In this document: one piece after another, positions 1 through 8,439 of the stretch
Position numbering within the stretch: position 1 is the stretch's first letter
How the letters are laid out: each line of letters starts with the position of its first letter
Assembly (NCBI GenBank): GCA_016715645.1
Contig: JADJZR010000004.1
Span: 186,001-250,000 of the forward strand
Direction of reading: 5' to 3'
Source: Elusimicrobiota bacterium
GTDB lineage: Bacteria; Elusimicrobiota; Elusimicrobia; FEN-1173
Length of the DNA: 64,000 nt
The notes under the pieces: generated by a model
What the model saw: the letters and a program-made list of their open reading frames with translations, nothing else
What the model was told of the DNA's origin: nothing
The model's database searches: none
Position numbers and translations under genes: made by a program

Positions 1-413
1 TGAACGCACTGAAAGCGGGGGTCTTTGTCGGTGGGGCGCATGTCGTGAACCATGTCCCTGTGGCACCGAACGCAATTGTCCTGCAAAATTTTTGAGCCGC
101 TTTTGGAAATAACGATGGGTTCGGGAAAGTCCTGAAACGTAAAACCCTTTGAATGCCGATAACCGTTGTCGCTTTTGGCGATGTATTTGGCCGGGAAGGT
201 TTGAGGCAGATGGCAATCGACGCAGGTGGCCGAGGTGTGGTGGCTGGCTTTTTGCCACGCGTCGAACCAGGGTCCCATAATGTGGCAGTTGAGACAGGCC
301 CGGGAGTCGGTTTTGAAATATGAAAATCCTTCCGCGTAGCGGAAAGTAAAAAGGCCTATCCCGGCAAACACACCGATGGCCACTGACGTCCACCCCAGAC
401 CGGTGATCCTCAT
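1..413 (-). CDS. nrfH: NrfH-type tetraheme cytochrome c, partial
   Basis: This is the N-terminal 137 residues of a membrane-anchored multiheme cytochrome, cut by the window edge. After one N-terminal membrane helix (about residues 8-25) come heme-binding motifs CLNCH, CVDCH and CVRCH, and a fourth begins at the truncated end (FQCV). Order and spacing fit the NrfH/NapC family, the quinol dehydrogenase that passes electrons to nitrite reductase NrfA. NrfA would be expected beyond position 1 but is not visible. The ATG at 413 has a TAAAAT box only 7 nt upstream (421-426), so the transcript may be leaderless. ResB and CcsA at 49-52 kb could supply the heme-attachment machinery. A NapC/NirT-like role is the alternative. 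Confidence 0.85.
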   Translation of the reverse strand, partial: MRITGLGWTSVAIGVFAGIGLFTFRYAEGFSYFKTDSRACLNCHIMGPWFDAWQKASHHTSATCVDCHLPQTFPAKYIAKSDNGYRHSKGFTFQDFPEPIVISKSGSKILQDNCVRCHRDMVHDMRPTDKDPRFQCV

Positions 414-471
414 GAACGCGATTTTAAGAAATTAAACAGGAGATAAGGAAGAATTTTTTTTTGAAGAATGC

Positions 472-477
472 TAGAAT
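472..477 (+). promoter_or_regulatory. Extended -10 box (TGC TAGAAT) for the acetyltransferase gene
   Basis: TGCTAGAAT is an extended -10 element ending 9 nt before the ATG at 487. I see no good -35. A start point about 7 nt downstream would leave almost no 5' leader. Confidence 0.45.
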
Positions 478-486
478 GACGTCCCT

Positions 487-1083
487 ATGAAATCCCTTCA
501 ACGCGCCAAAATTCGTCGGGCCCGGATTGGGGACGTGCGGCCCATGCACAAGATGTTGGGCCTGTTTTCCGAACGGCGGGAACTGTTGCCCCGGGCCATA
601 TCGGAACTCTACGAAAACATCCAGCAATTCCATGTGGCTGACGACGGAGGGCGGTTGGTGGGCTGTTGTTCGTTGGCGGTGCAATGGGACAATTTGGCCG
701 AGGTGAAGGCCTTGGCTGTGGATCCGGACCGGCAGGGGCAAGGTATCGGTCGGCGGTTGGTGGACGCCTGCCTCGACGACGCACGGGCCCTGGGCATCAC
801 GCGGGTGTTTGCGTTGACCATGAAAGACGGATTTTTTTCGAAAATCGGCTTTCGCCGGGTGGAAAAGAATCATTTGCCTCACAAGGTTTGGACGGAGTGC
901 GTGCGGTGCCCGTATTTCCCCGAGACGTGCGTGGAAATTGCCATGGTCAAAGATCTCGGCGGAGTGCCTCCGGCTCCGGCGTTTAAGGCGGGCGATTTGC
1001 CGTCCGACGGCACCGTGCCGGTGGAACCGGAAGGGTTCGCCCCGGTAAAATCGTCAAGTGAAAAACGCCGTTCTCGTCGATAA
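487..1083 (+). CDS. GNAT acetyltransferase, ArgA-type amino-acid N-acetyltransferase
   Basis: A 198-residue GNAT-fold protein. Residues 8-155 carry the domain, with the acetyl-CoA pyrophosphate loop RQGQGIGRRL at about residue 80. The segments LLPRAISELYENI and CVRCPYFPETC are typical of stand-alone N-acetylglutamate synthase-like ArgA enzymes, which acetylate glutamate as the first step of arginine synthesis. The last 40 residues are a proline-rich, charged tail outside the domain. No other arginine gene is nearby, so substrate is inferred from family motifs. It is divergent from nrfH and is followed within 45 nt by the rplM start. Confidence 0.75.
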   Translation: MKSLQRAKIRRARIGDVRPMHKMLGLFSERRELLPRAISELYENIQQFHVADDGGRLVGCCSLAVQWDNLAEVKALAVDPDRQGQGIGRRLVDACLDDARALGITRVFALTMKDGFFSKIGFRRVEKNHLPHKVWTECVRCPYFPETCVEIAMVKDLGGVPPAPAFKAGDLPSDGTVPVEPEGFAPVKSSSEKRRSRR

Positions 1084-1091
1084 AAAAAATG

Positions 1092-1120
1092 TTGACCACC
1101 GCGCAGCGATGTTGTAGCAT
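1092..1120 (+). promoter_or_regulatory. Sigma-70-type promoter for rplM-rpsI
   Basis: TTGACC (1092-1097), a 17-nt spacer, then TAGCAT (1115-1120). Transcription would begin at about 1127, on or next to the ATG at 1128, which favours a leaderless rplM mRNA and argues against the upstream ATG at 1089. Confidence 0.5.
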
Positions 1121-1127
1121 GTCGCCC

Positions 1128-1616
1128 ATGTTTGGAGCACACACCTCATTCCCCAAATCCAAGACCGTCGTTCGCCGTTGGTACCGGGTGGACGCGGACG
1201 GCGTTTCCCTGGGCCGGTTGGCCGCCATGAGCGCGAACCTTCTGCGCGGAAAAGGGAAAACGTCGTTTGCCTCCCATGTGGATCAGGGAGACGGCGTGGT
1301 GGTTATCAACGCCGCCAAGGTGGTTTTGACGGGAAACAAAAAAACCCAAAAAATGGATTTTCGCGCGTCTGGTTACCGCGGGGGCCAAACCCTGATTCCC
1401 TACGAACGATTGTTGAAGGACAAGCCCGAACGGGCCGTGGAATTGGCGGTGAGCGGAATGCTTCCAAAAAACCGCCTGCGGTCTCGGTTCATGCGGCGGC
1501 TGAAGGTGTTTCGCGCCGACGAAGGCGCGGTTCAATATCCCATGGCCCATGTTGTGGATACAAAAAACCCAAAAATCAAGTCCGGCGGCCCTTATGTGTT
1601 GGCCGCCGCCAAGTAA
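1128..1616 (+). CDS. rplM: 50S ribosomal protein L13
   Basis: Ribosomal protein uL13, an early-assembling large-subunit protein. The family core starts at the RRWYRVDADG segment and includes GRLA, the VVINAAKVVLTGNK stretch, the YRGG turn and MLPKNRLRSRFMRRLKVF. The frame is open back to an ATG at 1089, but a promoter lies over 1092-1120, so I prefer the ATG at 1128. An even later non-ATG start is possible because L13 usually has only about 10 residues before the conserved tryptophan. It is followed by rpsI after 22 nt, the conserved L13-S9 operon. Confidence 0.93.
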   Translation: MFGAHTSFPKSKTVVRRWYRVDADGVSLGRLAAMSANLLRGKGKTSFASHVDQGDGVVVINAAKVVLTGNKKTQKMDFRASGYRGGQTLIPYERLLKDKPERAVELAVSGMLPKNRLRSRFMRRLKVFRADEGAVQYPMAHVVDTKNPKIKSGGPYVLAAAK

Positions 1617-1638
1617 CCCCCTCTGAGAGGCAGTCCCG

Positions 1639-2058
1639 ATGACCGAAGCCACCCTTGAAGTCACACGACAAAAACCCCTGTGGGCCACCGGCCGGCGCAA
1701 GTCCGCTGTGGCGCGCGTGCGCGTGGTTCCGGGCGAGGGACGCGTGGTGGTGAACGGGAAAACCGTGGAAGATTTTTTTGGCGGCAACGAACGGCAAAAA
1801 GCGGCCGTGATGGCTCCTTTTCATTTGGGCAAAACCTTGGCCTCATTCGATTTGTTCATCAGCACGACCGGCGGGGGTATCACCGGCCAGGCGGATGCCA
1901 TTCGGTTGGGCATTTCCCGGGCGATGGTTGAGATGGATCCTTCGCTTCGGACCGCCTTGCGCGCCAAAGGCTTTTTAACCCGCGATCCCCGCGAGGTCGA
2001 ACGCAAAAAGTCCGGCCAGCCCAAAGCCCGTAAACGCTACCAGCACTCCAAACGGTAA
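1639..2058 (+). CDS. rpsI: 30S ribosomal protein S9
   Basis: Ribosomal protein uS9 of 139 residues, close to the family length. It has the WATGRRKSAVARVRV N-terminal signature, GGGITGQADAIRLGISRA in the middle, and the basic tail ending KARKRYQHSKR, whose last arginine contacts P-site tRNA in known structures. A GAGAGGCAG stretch sits upstream of the ATG. Partner of rplM in the same operon. Confidence 0.97.
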   Translation: MTEATLEVTRQKPLWATGRRKSAVARVRVVPGEGRVVVNGKTVEDFFGGNERQKAAVMAPFHLGKTLASFDLFISTTGGGITGQADAIRLGISRAMVEMDPSLRTALRAKGFLTRDPREVERKKSGQPKARKRYQHSKR

Positions 2059-2107
2059 TCGGTCCGTCGGTCCAGGATCGACGGCGGCGATCGGGCGGAT
2101 TCCATTC

Positions 2108-3361
2108 ATGTCGGCCCTCTCCTTGTTTTCTCGCGCGGAAGACCTCCTTTCTCAGGGTCGGAACCTGCGTGCACATCGGCTTCTTGTTCAATCCCTTCGA
2201 TTTCCCATTGATTTATTTCTGAAAGCGGAAATTCTTTCCAACGACGCCGAAGCGCTTCGCGCGTTGGGGCGGTTTCAGGAAGCGTTGGGGCGTTATTGTG
2301 CGGCTCAAAAAATTTTCCAGCAGTTGGGGGTTTTGAGCGAAGAAGTATCTGCACGTTTAGGCGCCAGTGCCTGTTTACGAATTTTAGGGTCTTACGACAA
2401 GGCGATGAAATTGTGGAGCGATTTTTTGTCAGGGCGTTCCGTGAAACTTTCTTCGACGGCTCTGGCCCCGCTTCGAGCCGAGGTGGAGTTGGAACGTGCC
2501 CTGGTGGCTCGGGGGCAGGGCCGATTTGCGGCGACCCGATCCCACGTACGAACCGCGTTAAAATTATTGAAATCTTGCCCAAGGCAAGATCGGGCCGCAA
2601 AGATCCAACACGCCCACTGGATTTTGGGCGGGGTGGAACGATTTTCCGGTCGGTTTGCCCCATCGGCAAGGGCGTTTCACACGGCGGCGGAACACGCCCA
2701 CGTGTTGCGCGACAAGTCCGCCGAAGCTTTTGCCCTGTGCGGGTTGGCTGGTGTTCAACGGGTGTTGGGGTTGGATCGTCTTTCATCGAACAACTACCGT
2801 CGGGCCCATTCGCTGTTAATTCAATGGGGTGATCCCTTCGGCCAAGCCTACGGTTTGTGCGGCCAGGCCAACGCGTTGCGGACGTTTGGGTCCGCGGCCG
2901 ATTCAATCGACTTATACCGCCAGTCGGCCCGGCTGTATCGCCGGCTGGGGGACCAAAGCAGTGAAGGGTTTGCCCACTGGGGATTGGGGGGAAGCTTTCG
3001 GCGGTTGAAAAAGTTTTCGCGTTCGTGGACGTCCTACCAAAAAGCCCTTCGGTTGTTTTTGACATCCAAGGACGATCGGGGCGTGGTGATGGCCCATTTG
3101 GGGGTTGCCCGTTGGTGGGAAGATCGGAGTTATGTTCGAGAGGCCGTTTTATCGGCCCGTCGAGCCTTGGCGACGGCGAAACAGACACGATTGCCCTACG
3201 AGACCGCCTTGGCGCGCTACGAAACAGGGCGGATCCTTAAATCCGGACCGGCCGCCGGTTCGGCGTGTGTTTACGTTCGGTTCGGGATCCCGCCTCCTGC
3301 CCTCTCCCGAAGGCTGTTCGTCCCCTCTTGGGGCAAGATGTTCCATGAAGGCGTTTGGTAA
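2108..3361 (+). CDS. Tetratricopeptide-repeat protein
   Basis: A 417-residue, all-helical protein with repeated TPR-like units, for example FLKAEILSNDAEALRALGRF and later 'EALGRYCAAQKIFQQLG', 'GLAGVQRVLG' and 'GHWGLGGSFRRLKKF'-like segments. No signal peptide or membrane helix is visible, so it is probably a cytoplasmic scaffold. The last 35 residues lose the repeat pattern and are rich in proline and glycine. It starts 49 nt after rpsI without a clear ribosome-binding site. Binding partner and process cannot be named. Confidence 0.7.
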   Translation: MSALSLFSRAEDLLSQGRNLRAHRLLVQSLRFPIDLFLKAEILSNDAEALRALGRFQEALGRYCAAQKIFQQLGVLSEEVSARLGASACLRILGSYDKAMKLWSDFLSGRSVKLSSTALAPLRAEVELERALVARGQGRFAATRSHVRTALKLLKSCPRQDRAAKIQHAHWILGGVERFSGRFAPSARAFHTAAEHAHVLRDKSAEAFALCGLAGVQRVLGLDRLSSNNYRRAHSLLIQWGDPFGQAYGLCGQANALRTFGSAADSIDLYRQSARLYRRLGDQSSEGFAHWGLGGSFRRLKKFSRSWTSYQKALRLFLTSKDDRGVVMAHLGVARWWEDRSYVREAVLSARRALATAKQTRLPYETALARYETGRILKSGPAAGSACVYVRFGIPPPALSRRLFVPSWGKMFHEGVW

Positions 3362-3404
3362 AATCGGGTCCGAAGGCGGTATGAGGTGGGATAAAGGAGA
3401 AACC

Positions 3405-4334
3405 ATGCGATTTTTAGTGACCGGTGCGGGCGGGTTGATCGGAGCGAACCTAGCGTTGTCGTTGGAGTCCCGGGGGCACGAGGTCCACGCCTTAGACCAC
3501 TTCGACGTGGGTCGGCGGGAAAACTTGGCGGATTTCCGCGGCGTCATCCACACGGGGGATATTCGTAACTTTCAATACGACGGTTTGGGTCGTCTGGACG
3601 GAATTTTTCATCAAGCCGCCATCACCGACACCACGGTGATGGACGAAGAGCTGATGATGTCCGTGAACGTGGGCGCTTTTATTAAAATTCTGGAGTTTGC
3701 CCAGCGGACCGGTTGTCCCAAAGTGGTGTATGCTTCCAGCGCGGCGACCTACGGCAAAGGCGCTCCCCCCAACCAAGAAGACCAACCTCCTCGCCCGGCC
3801 AACATATACGGTGTCAGCAAAGCGGAAATGGAAAAGGCCGCTCGGGCCTTTACCTCGGCCCATCCCGGCGTGCGGGCGGTGGGACTTCGTTATTTTAACG
3901 TTTACGGGCCCCTGGAATTTCATAAAAAGGCCGCCGCCAGCATGGTTTACCAACTTTACCGCCAGATGGCCGATGGAAAAAATCCCCGCATTTTTAAGTG
4001 GGGCGACCAATATCGGGATTTTATTTACGTGAAAGACGTGGTGGAGGCCAACTGGAAGGCGTTTGAGTTTCCGGGCGGCGGGGTGTTCAATGTCGGAACC
4101 GGAAAAGGGACCTCATTTAACCAAGTGATCGCTATCCTGAACAAAGCCCTGGGCACCCAACGGGGAACGGATTATTTCGACAACCCTTACGGGTTTTATC
4201 AAGACGCCACCCGCGCCGATACAGTTCAGGGCGAGAACGTGTTAGGTTGGAAAGTGAACTATTTTCCCGAAACCGGAATTCCCGATTACGTGGCCTGGCT
4301 CCGTTCGAAAGAAAAGACCCCGATCTCTCGCTGA
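3405..4334 (+). CDS. hldD: ADP-L-glycero-D-manno-heptose-6-epimerase-like
   Basis: An extended short-chain dehydrogenase of 309 residues, matching HldD/RfaD length. The NAD(P)-binding GAGGLIG is at residues 7-13, the SSAATYG serine at about 108-114, and YGVSK gives the catalytic Tyr/Lys pair. The stretch HQAAITDTTVMDEE is characteristic of the heptose epimerase, which makes the precursor for the lipopolysaccharide inner core. GGAGAAACC precedes the ATG, and I chose this start because the open frame upstream overlaps the TPR gene. The last 140 nt are duplicated in decayed form at 6211 onward. Confidence 0.88.
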   Translation: MRFLVTGAGGLIGANLALSLESRGHEVHALDHFDVGRRENLADFRGVIHTGDIRNFQYDGLGRLDGIFHQAAITDTTVMDEELMMSVNVGAFIKILEFAQRTGCPKVVYASSAATYGKGAPPNQEDQPPRPANIYGVSKAEMEKAARAFTSAHPGVRAVGLRYFNVYGPLEFHKKAAASMVYQLYRQMADGKNPRIFKWGDQYRDFIYVKDVVEANWKAFEFPGGGVFNVGTGKGTSFNQVIAILNKALGTQRGTDYFDNPYGFYQDATRADTVQGENVLGWKVNYFPETGIPDYVAWLRSKEKTPISR

Positions 4335-4661
4335 CTATTTATTTTTGCGGATCACCAGGGCATTTTTCTTGACGATGATGGTCGTCATTGCCAGTTCTGT
4401 TATGACCACATAAACCAATGCGGTCCCGTAGAGGGCAGGAGCCGACATCCACCTGTTGGAATACGCGATCGATCCGCCCGCCATTACAAGCAATGAGGTT
4501 AAAATTGAAATAATCAGAAGTTCGGTTCGATGGACCAAAAACAGCATTTCTCCGCAGGTGGTGCAGTCGATGGATTGATACGGTGTCACAATGCTCATGA
4601 CCTGAACAAACGTCACCGGGCCTTTGCATTTTGGACAAGATGCTTTTGGTAAAAAGTCCAT
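4335..4661 (-). CDS. Small membrane protein with CxxC pairs
   Basis: A 108-residue protein with a zinc-ribbon-like N-terminus (CPKCK and CTTCGE, spaced about 25 residues) followed by two hydrophobic helices (about residues 48-70 and 78-97) and a basic tail. AGGAGG lies 3 nt before the ATG at 4661, which decides the start. The gene is tail-to-tail with hldD with no gap. I do not recognise a named family. A decayed second copy lies at about 6330-6580. Confidence 0.6.
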   Translation of the reverse strand: MDFLPKASCPKCKGPVTFVQVMSIVTPYQSIDCTTCGEMLFLVHRTELLIISILTSLLVMAGGSIAYSNRWMSAPALYGTALVYVVITELAMTTIIVKKNALVIRKNK

Positions 4662-4724
4662 GGCCCTCCTATTTACCCCCAATTTATATTCTTGTCAATG
4701 GGAAATTTGGCATTTTAGCTGTTG

Positions 4725-6210
4725 CAAGTAAATAGAAATGTCCGCTTTTGCATTTTTTAGAAATGTCCGCTTTTGGGTTTCAAAGTTCTTTTTCCTCCGT
4801 TTTTTTGGGGGGCGGCCAAAGGCCCGCCGCTCTTCGTTTTTTTGGCCCATGACGACAAACTCTCGATCACTATCGGAAGCAGGTGAAGAGATAAAATGGA
4901 ATAGTGCCGATGGCCCAGCCCCCATGAACCTGTCCAAAGGGGGGATGGGCCTGGACCCCGTTTTTTCCTTAACCCGCATTTTTTTTACACGATTTCGTCA
5001 TGAAGTCTTTTTGGGTGCCGAGGAATCATAGGCTCACCTTCACCCGGCACACGCATAGGCAAGAGTCCCAGGACGAGGCTTACAAGAGCTTTTTGGTCGT
5101 GGGGGGTGGTTGGGCCTGGGTGGCCGTTCTGTCAGGGCTCTGAAGCGAAGGTAGGCCCCTTTAAAGCGAATGTGTGGTGCCATCGAGTCTCATTTCGAGC
5201 ATGACCTTGTCATGGGGGCGGACGCGAAGAACCTGTCCCGGGAGAATTTGAAAGAACCGGTTTTCCAGTCTCAGAGTGAAATCGTTGGAGACCACCCGTT
5301 CTCGACGAACAGAGAGGATTTCATCGAGCCGATGAATGCTCAGCAGCGGGCGATGGACATCGATGGCGCTCCGTGGCATGACGGCGAAGCGGGCGTTGTG
5401 GGCGGGGATGTATGTCCGACGGAGAAAGTCGTTAGCTTCCGCCATCGATGAAATGCCTGCCAGCCGGAGTTCTTTGACAAGACGATCTTGGTGCGTTTTA
5501 AAACCCCGTTCCACCCGGCCCTTGGCCTGGGGACTTAAGGCGAAGATCATCTCAATGCCCAACTCTCCCATGGCACGAGTGAATTGGGTGAGGGGTTGCC
5601 CGTCCCGGAGACTTTCGTCGACAGACGCCTGCCGATTGACCTTGTAGATGGAGTCTCTGTCGACATATAAAGCGAGGGGCCGGCCATTCTGGAGCAAATA
5701 GCTTTTTGCGGACGCCAGCAGATTGAGGGTATCTTCGACTGGAATGAACGCGCCCCAGAGAATACGGCTGGTGGCATCGTCGATAAAGATCAAGAGTGCG
5801 CACCGCGGCCCGCGACCTTCAAACCAATCGTGATCGCTTCCGTCGAGCTGAACCAATTCGCCAACGGAGGCGCGGCGTTCCCGCCAGGCACGATGGACCG
5901 CCCCTGCGTATGCGGATGCCACAACCCGTTTTCGATCATTCCTCGGCGGAGGATTGACGTGGACAGGAAGATCTTGTTGATGCTTTCAAGCTTTCATTGG
6001 CCAATGTCGGGCCAAAGTCCAGATAGGTTGTGCGAACGATACCGAGCGCTTTGTCCAGCCGCCCCGACGGGAGCTGGTGATTGGAGGGCTGGCCGCGGAG
6101 TCTGTGCCGGAGGCCTTTGGCCCCCTCCCGCGTCTGACCTGCCTGCACAGACGTCGCGGACCTGACGGGTGCTCAGTTTTAGGAGGCTTCCGGGGCGCGG
6201 GGAGGGTGCG
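4725..6210. mobile_element. ISNCY-like insertion sequence remnant
   Basis: The left edge is marked by two direct copies of AGAAATGTCCGCTTTT (4735-4775), resembling the repeated termini of ISNCY/ISDol1-type elements. The interior carries a broken DDE transposase on the minus strand (5161-6200). The right end is missing: the transposase N-terminus runs straight into a decayed copy of the hldD 3' region. About 430 nt between the left repeats and the transposase stop contain no convincing gene; open frames there are low-complexity shadows. Confidence 0.6.
5161..6200 (-). pseudogene. ISNCY-family transposase, frameshifted and 5'-truncated
   Basis: The C-terminal 254 codons are open (5161-5922) and include the DDE catalytic core: GSDHDWFEG (first Asp), VDRDSIY (second Asp) and KGRVERGF (Glu). 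Upstream, the helix-turn-helix half continues in two other frames: KGLRHRLRGQPSNHQ and FGPTLANESL at 5936-6130, and LLKLSTRQVRD further up. At least two frameshifts separate these pieces, and the first residues of the family are absent. The element is unlikely to be active. Confidence 0.75.
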
Positions 6211-6629
6211 GGTTTTATCAAGCGCACCCGCGCCGTCAGTTCAGGCGAGGACGTTGGTTGAAGTGTATTTTCGGAAACCGGCTGTGTGGCCGGCCGGGCG
6301 GGAGGAAAAGACCCCGATCTCTCGCTGCTATTTATTTTGGGATCACGGCTTTTCTGCATGGGTCCGGGGCCCGGGGGAGGGCGGGAGCCGCCCCCGTGGG
6401 AATCGGGCGCGTCCGCCCGCCTTCAAGCGGGTTAAAATTGAACAGAGTTCGGTTCGTGGCCAAAACAGCATTTCTCCGCAGGTGGTGCAGTCGATGGATT
6501 GTCGGTGTCAATGCCTGACCTGAACAAACGTCACCGGGCCTTTGCTTTTGGACAAGATGCTTGGTAAAAGTCCGCTCCTATTTACCCCCAATTTATATTC
6601 TTGTCAATGGGAAATTTGGCATTTTAGCT
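6211..6629 (+). repeat. Decayed duplicate of 4194-4724 (hldD 3' end plus small membrane gene)
   Basis: This stretch aligns in order with 4194-4724: it starts GGGTTTTATCAAG, passes AAAGACCCCGATCTCTCGC (copy 1 at 4314, copy 2 at 6309), CAGCATTTCTCCGCAGG and ends GGGAAATTTGGCATTTTAGC. It is about 110 nt shorter than copy 1, through many 1-5 nt deletions plus some A-to-G/C changes. Neither gene in it can be read through. It lies between the ISNCY remnant and the desaturase promoter. Confidence 0.8.
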
Positions 6630-6657
6630 AGCCAGGCGATGGAAAAAGGGGTAGAAT
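6629..6657 (+). promoter_or_regulatory. Candidate promoter of the desaturase gene
   Basis: TAGCCA (6629-6634), a 17-nt spacer and TAGAAT (6652-6657). The -35 matches 4 of 6 consensus bases. The transcript would carry a hairpin GCCCC/GGGGC at about 6666-6683 before the desaturase start. Confidence 0.4.
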
Positions 6658-6705
6658 GAAGGACTGCCCCGTCGTCGTGGGGCGTCAACTTTAAAGAGAG
6701 GGATT

Positions 6706-7758
6706 ATGGCCATTTCGTCAACATTTACACCGCCGACGGAAGTCTCGTATTCAAAAATCGATGCGCTTCCCCCCATTTCTAAACTGATGGGTTATGCGTC
6801 GCCGGATGTGAAGAAAAGCGTTTTCCAGTTGCTCAACACCGCAATTCCTTTCGCCCTGATGTGGGGCGCGATGTATTTTAGTTTGGCTTATTCTTACTGG
6901 ATAACGCTGGCTCTGTCGGTGCCGACGGCTCTTTTGTTGGTCCGTCTGTTCATTGTTCAGCACGATGCGGGGCATGGTTCTTTTTTTAAGTCGCACAAGG
7001 CCAACGACCGGGTGGGGTTTTGGATCGGCCTTTTGACATTGTCACCTTACCATTATTGGCAAAAAACCCACGCCATCCACCACGCATCGTCCGGCAACTT
7101 GGACAAACGGGGGTTCGGCGACATTGACACGTTGACGGTCCAGGAATATTTGAGTTTGTCCCCTTGGGGGAAATTTAAATATCGGGTGTATCGGCATCCG
7201 ATCACCATGTTCGTGGTCGGGCCATTTTTTCAGTTCGTTATCTTCCATCGGATGCCCACCAACATCCCCCGTTCGTGGAAACGGGAATGGCGTAGTATTC
7301 ATCTGACAAACCTGGCGTTGGCCGGTGTGCTGGTGCTGGCGGGATTGACGGGGGGGTTAAAAAATTTCTTGTTGGTTCAAGGGCCCATCACGTATGTGGC
7401 CAGCGTGTTGGGAGCTTGGTTGTTTTTTATTCAGCACCAGTATGAGAGTACCTACTGGCGCCACAGTGCGGGTTGGGATTATTTTGATGCCGCCGTGAAA
7501 GGAAGCAGTTACTACGTGTTACCCAAAATTCTCCAGTGGTTTACCGGAAGCATCGGACTCCACCACATTCACCATTACAACAGTCGAATACCCAACTACA
7601 AACTTCAACAGTGTTACGACGAGAATCCGGAATTTCAAAACGTGACTCGCCTAACTATAAAAACCAGCCTCCACTGCTTTCGTTTGGCTCTGTGGGACGA
7701 AGAGAAAAATAAACTCGTCGCTTTTAAAGACCTCGCCCCGGCCGGATCCGGTTCGTAA
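6706..7758 (+). CDS. Membrane fatty acid desaturase
   Basis: A 350-residue integral membrane protein of the acyl-lipid desaturase superfamily, which uses a di-iron centre to insert double bonds into fatty acyl chains. The three histidine boxes are intact: HDAGH (about residue 88), HAIHH (about 126) and HHIHH (about 286). Hydrophobic helices fall at about 45-85, 200-225 and 230-250. It most resembles plant/cyanobacterial delta-12-type enzymes, but regioselectivity cannot be read from the sequence. AGAGAGGGATT precedes the ATG. It is a single-gene transcript, followed by convergent tRNA-Ser. Confidence 0.85.
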   Translation: MAISSTFTPPTEVSYSKIDALPPISKLMGYASPDVKKSVFQLLNTAIPFALMWGAMYFSLAYSYWITLALSVPTALLLVRLFIVQHDAGHGSFFKSHKANDRVGFWIGLLTLSPYHYWQKTHAIHHASSGNLDKRGFGDIDTLTVQEYLSLSPWGKFKYRVYRHPITMFVVGPFFQFVIFHRMPTNIPRSWKREWRSIHLTNLALAGVLVLAGLTGGLKNFLLVQGPITYVASVLGAWLFFIQHQYESTYWRHSAGWDYFDAAVKGSSYYVLPKILQWFTGSIGLHHIHHYNSRIPNYKLQQCYDENPEFQNVTRLTIKTSLHCFRLALWDEEKNKLVAFKDLAPAGSGS

Positions 7759-7778
7759 GAGATTTTAAAAGAAAAATC

Positions 7779-7864
7779 GGAGGGAGAGGGATTTGAACCC
7801 CCGGTGAGCGTAAGCCCACACCGCTTTTCGAGAGCGGCGCCTTCAACCACTCGGCCATCCCTCC
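7779..7864 (-). tRNA. tRNA-Ser (anticodon CGA)
   Basis: Read on the minus strand, an 86-nt class II tRNA: acceptor GGAGGGA pairs with TCCCTCC, the D arm holds GCCGAGTGGTTGAAGGC, the anticodon stem CCGCT/AGCGG closes loop CTCGAAA with anticodon CGA, then a long variable arm and T arm with GGTTCAAATCC. CCA is not encoded. A structured element that repeats its first 18 nt lies 79 nt upstream. Confidence 0.95.
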
Positions 7865-7942
7865 AGCGGAGGGCCCGGGTGCGCCGCCTGGCTTCCCTAA
7901 GCTCTGCGTGGGTGCCTAAATCTAAAACGAAAAACCACATAT

Positions 7943-8090
7943 GGAGGGATGTCGTCCAGTGGTTTCAGGACTAGCGTCCTTCAACCATTTCCTCGGGATC
8001 CAATCCCTCGGTCAGATGTGGTTGCCGGGGTCTTCGACCCGTCCTAAACGTGTGCCCAATGGCACACAGGACCCACTCGGCCATCCCTCC
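7943..8090 (-). ncRNA. 148-nt four-hairpin element with tRNA-Ser-like 5' end
   Basis: The ends pair over 9 bp (GGAGGGATG with CATCCCTCC). Inside are four hairpins: 7961-7986 (GGAC/GTCC core within GGTT/AACC), 7995-8007 (GGGAT/ATCCC), 8028-8040 (GGGTC/GACCC) and 8041-8072 (GTCCT/AGGAC around a perfect 7-bp GTGTGCC/GGCACAC). On the minus strand the first 18 nt, GGAGGGATGGCCGAGTGG, are identical to the 5' end of the neighbouring tRNA-Ser. No canonical anticodon or T arm can be drawn, so it is not an ordinary tRNA. Strand is assumed from that match; function is unknown. Confidence 0.5.
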
Positions 8091-8121
8091 GTAAATGTTA
8101 GGGCTAAACTTGATGCGTGTG

Positions 8122-8439
8122 CTACACAGCTCCGGGAGCACAAAAACGAAACCGAACTCGACGGGTTTCTTCCACCGTTTCAAAGGCCGCTTTAAGGGCA
8201 TGGTTCATGCTTTGATCAAGAGCCAGCGTGTTCGGGAATTCCTCCATCCAAGAACCAAACACCTCATCACAAAAAGACGGAGCAAGCACCTTAACTCCCT
8301 GGAAATCACAAAAGAATTGAATTCCTGGATGAGAAGTCAAATAATCCCTCTTGATGGCCTCATAGACTTGTCTGCCGTCTTCACGGCTCGTTAAAAAATC
8401 TCCATACGAGCGCATCGGTATAATTTTCATTGTCGTCAA
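8122..8439 (-). CDS. DUF4325 (STAS-like) protein
   Basis: A 105-residue protein with the layout of the STAS-like DUF4325 family: a segment around residues 10-35 followed by FCDFQGVKVLAPSFCDEVFGSW, where the D-F-x-G-V-x-x-x-x-x-S-F pattern resembles the anti-sigma-antagonist fold. Its ATG overlaps the stop of the upstream GHKL ATPase by 4 nt (ATGA), so the two are translated together. The pairing recalls anti-sigma kinase/antagonist modules. What the pair controls cannot be seen. Confidence 0.7.
   Translation of the reverse strand: MTTMKIIPMRSYGDFLTSREDGRQVYEAIKRDYLTSHPGIQFFCDFQGVKVLAPSFCDEVFGSWMEEFPNTLALDQSMNHALKAAFETVEETRRVRFRFCAPGAV

Noticed and set aside
2106..3188. Long minus-strand frame opposite the TPR gene
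   Set aside because: A shadow of GC-rich coding sequence; proline/arginine-rich translation without recognisable domains.
4738..5031. Open frames in the left part of the ISNCY remnant
   Set aside because: Low-complexity phenylalanine/lysine-rich translations on both strands, with no motif or ribosome-binding site.
7943..8090. A selenocysteine tRNA or second tRNA-Ser
   Set aside because: The 9-bp closing stem and a TTCAA string looked suggestive, but there is no anticodon stem around it, no T arm, and the length is 148 nt.
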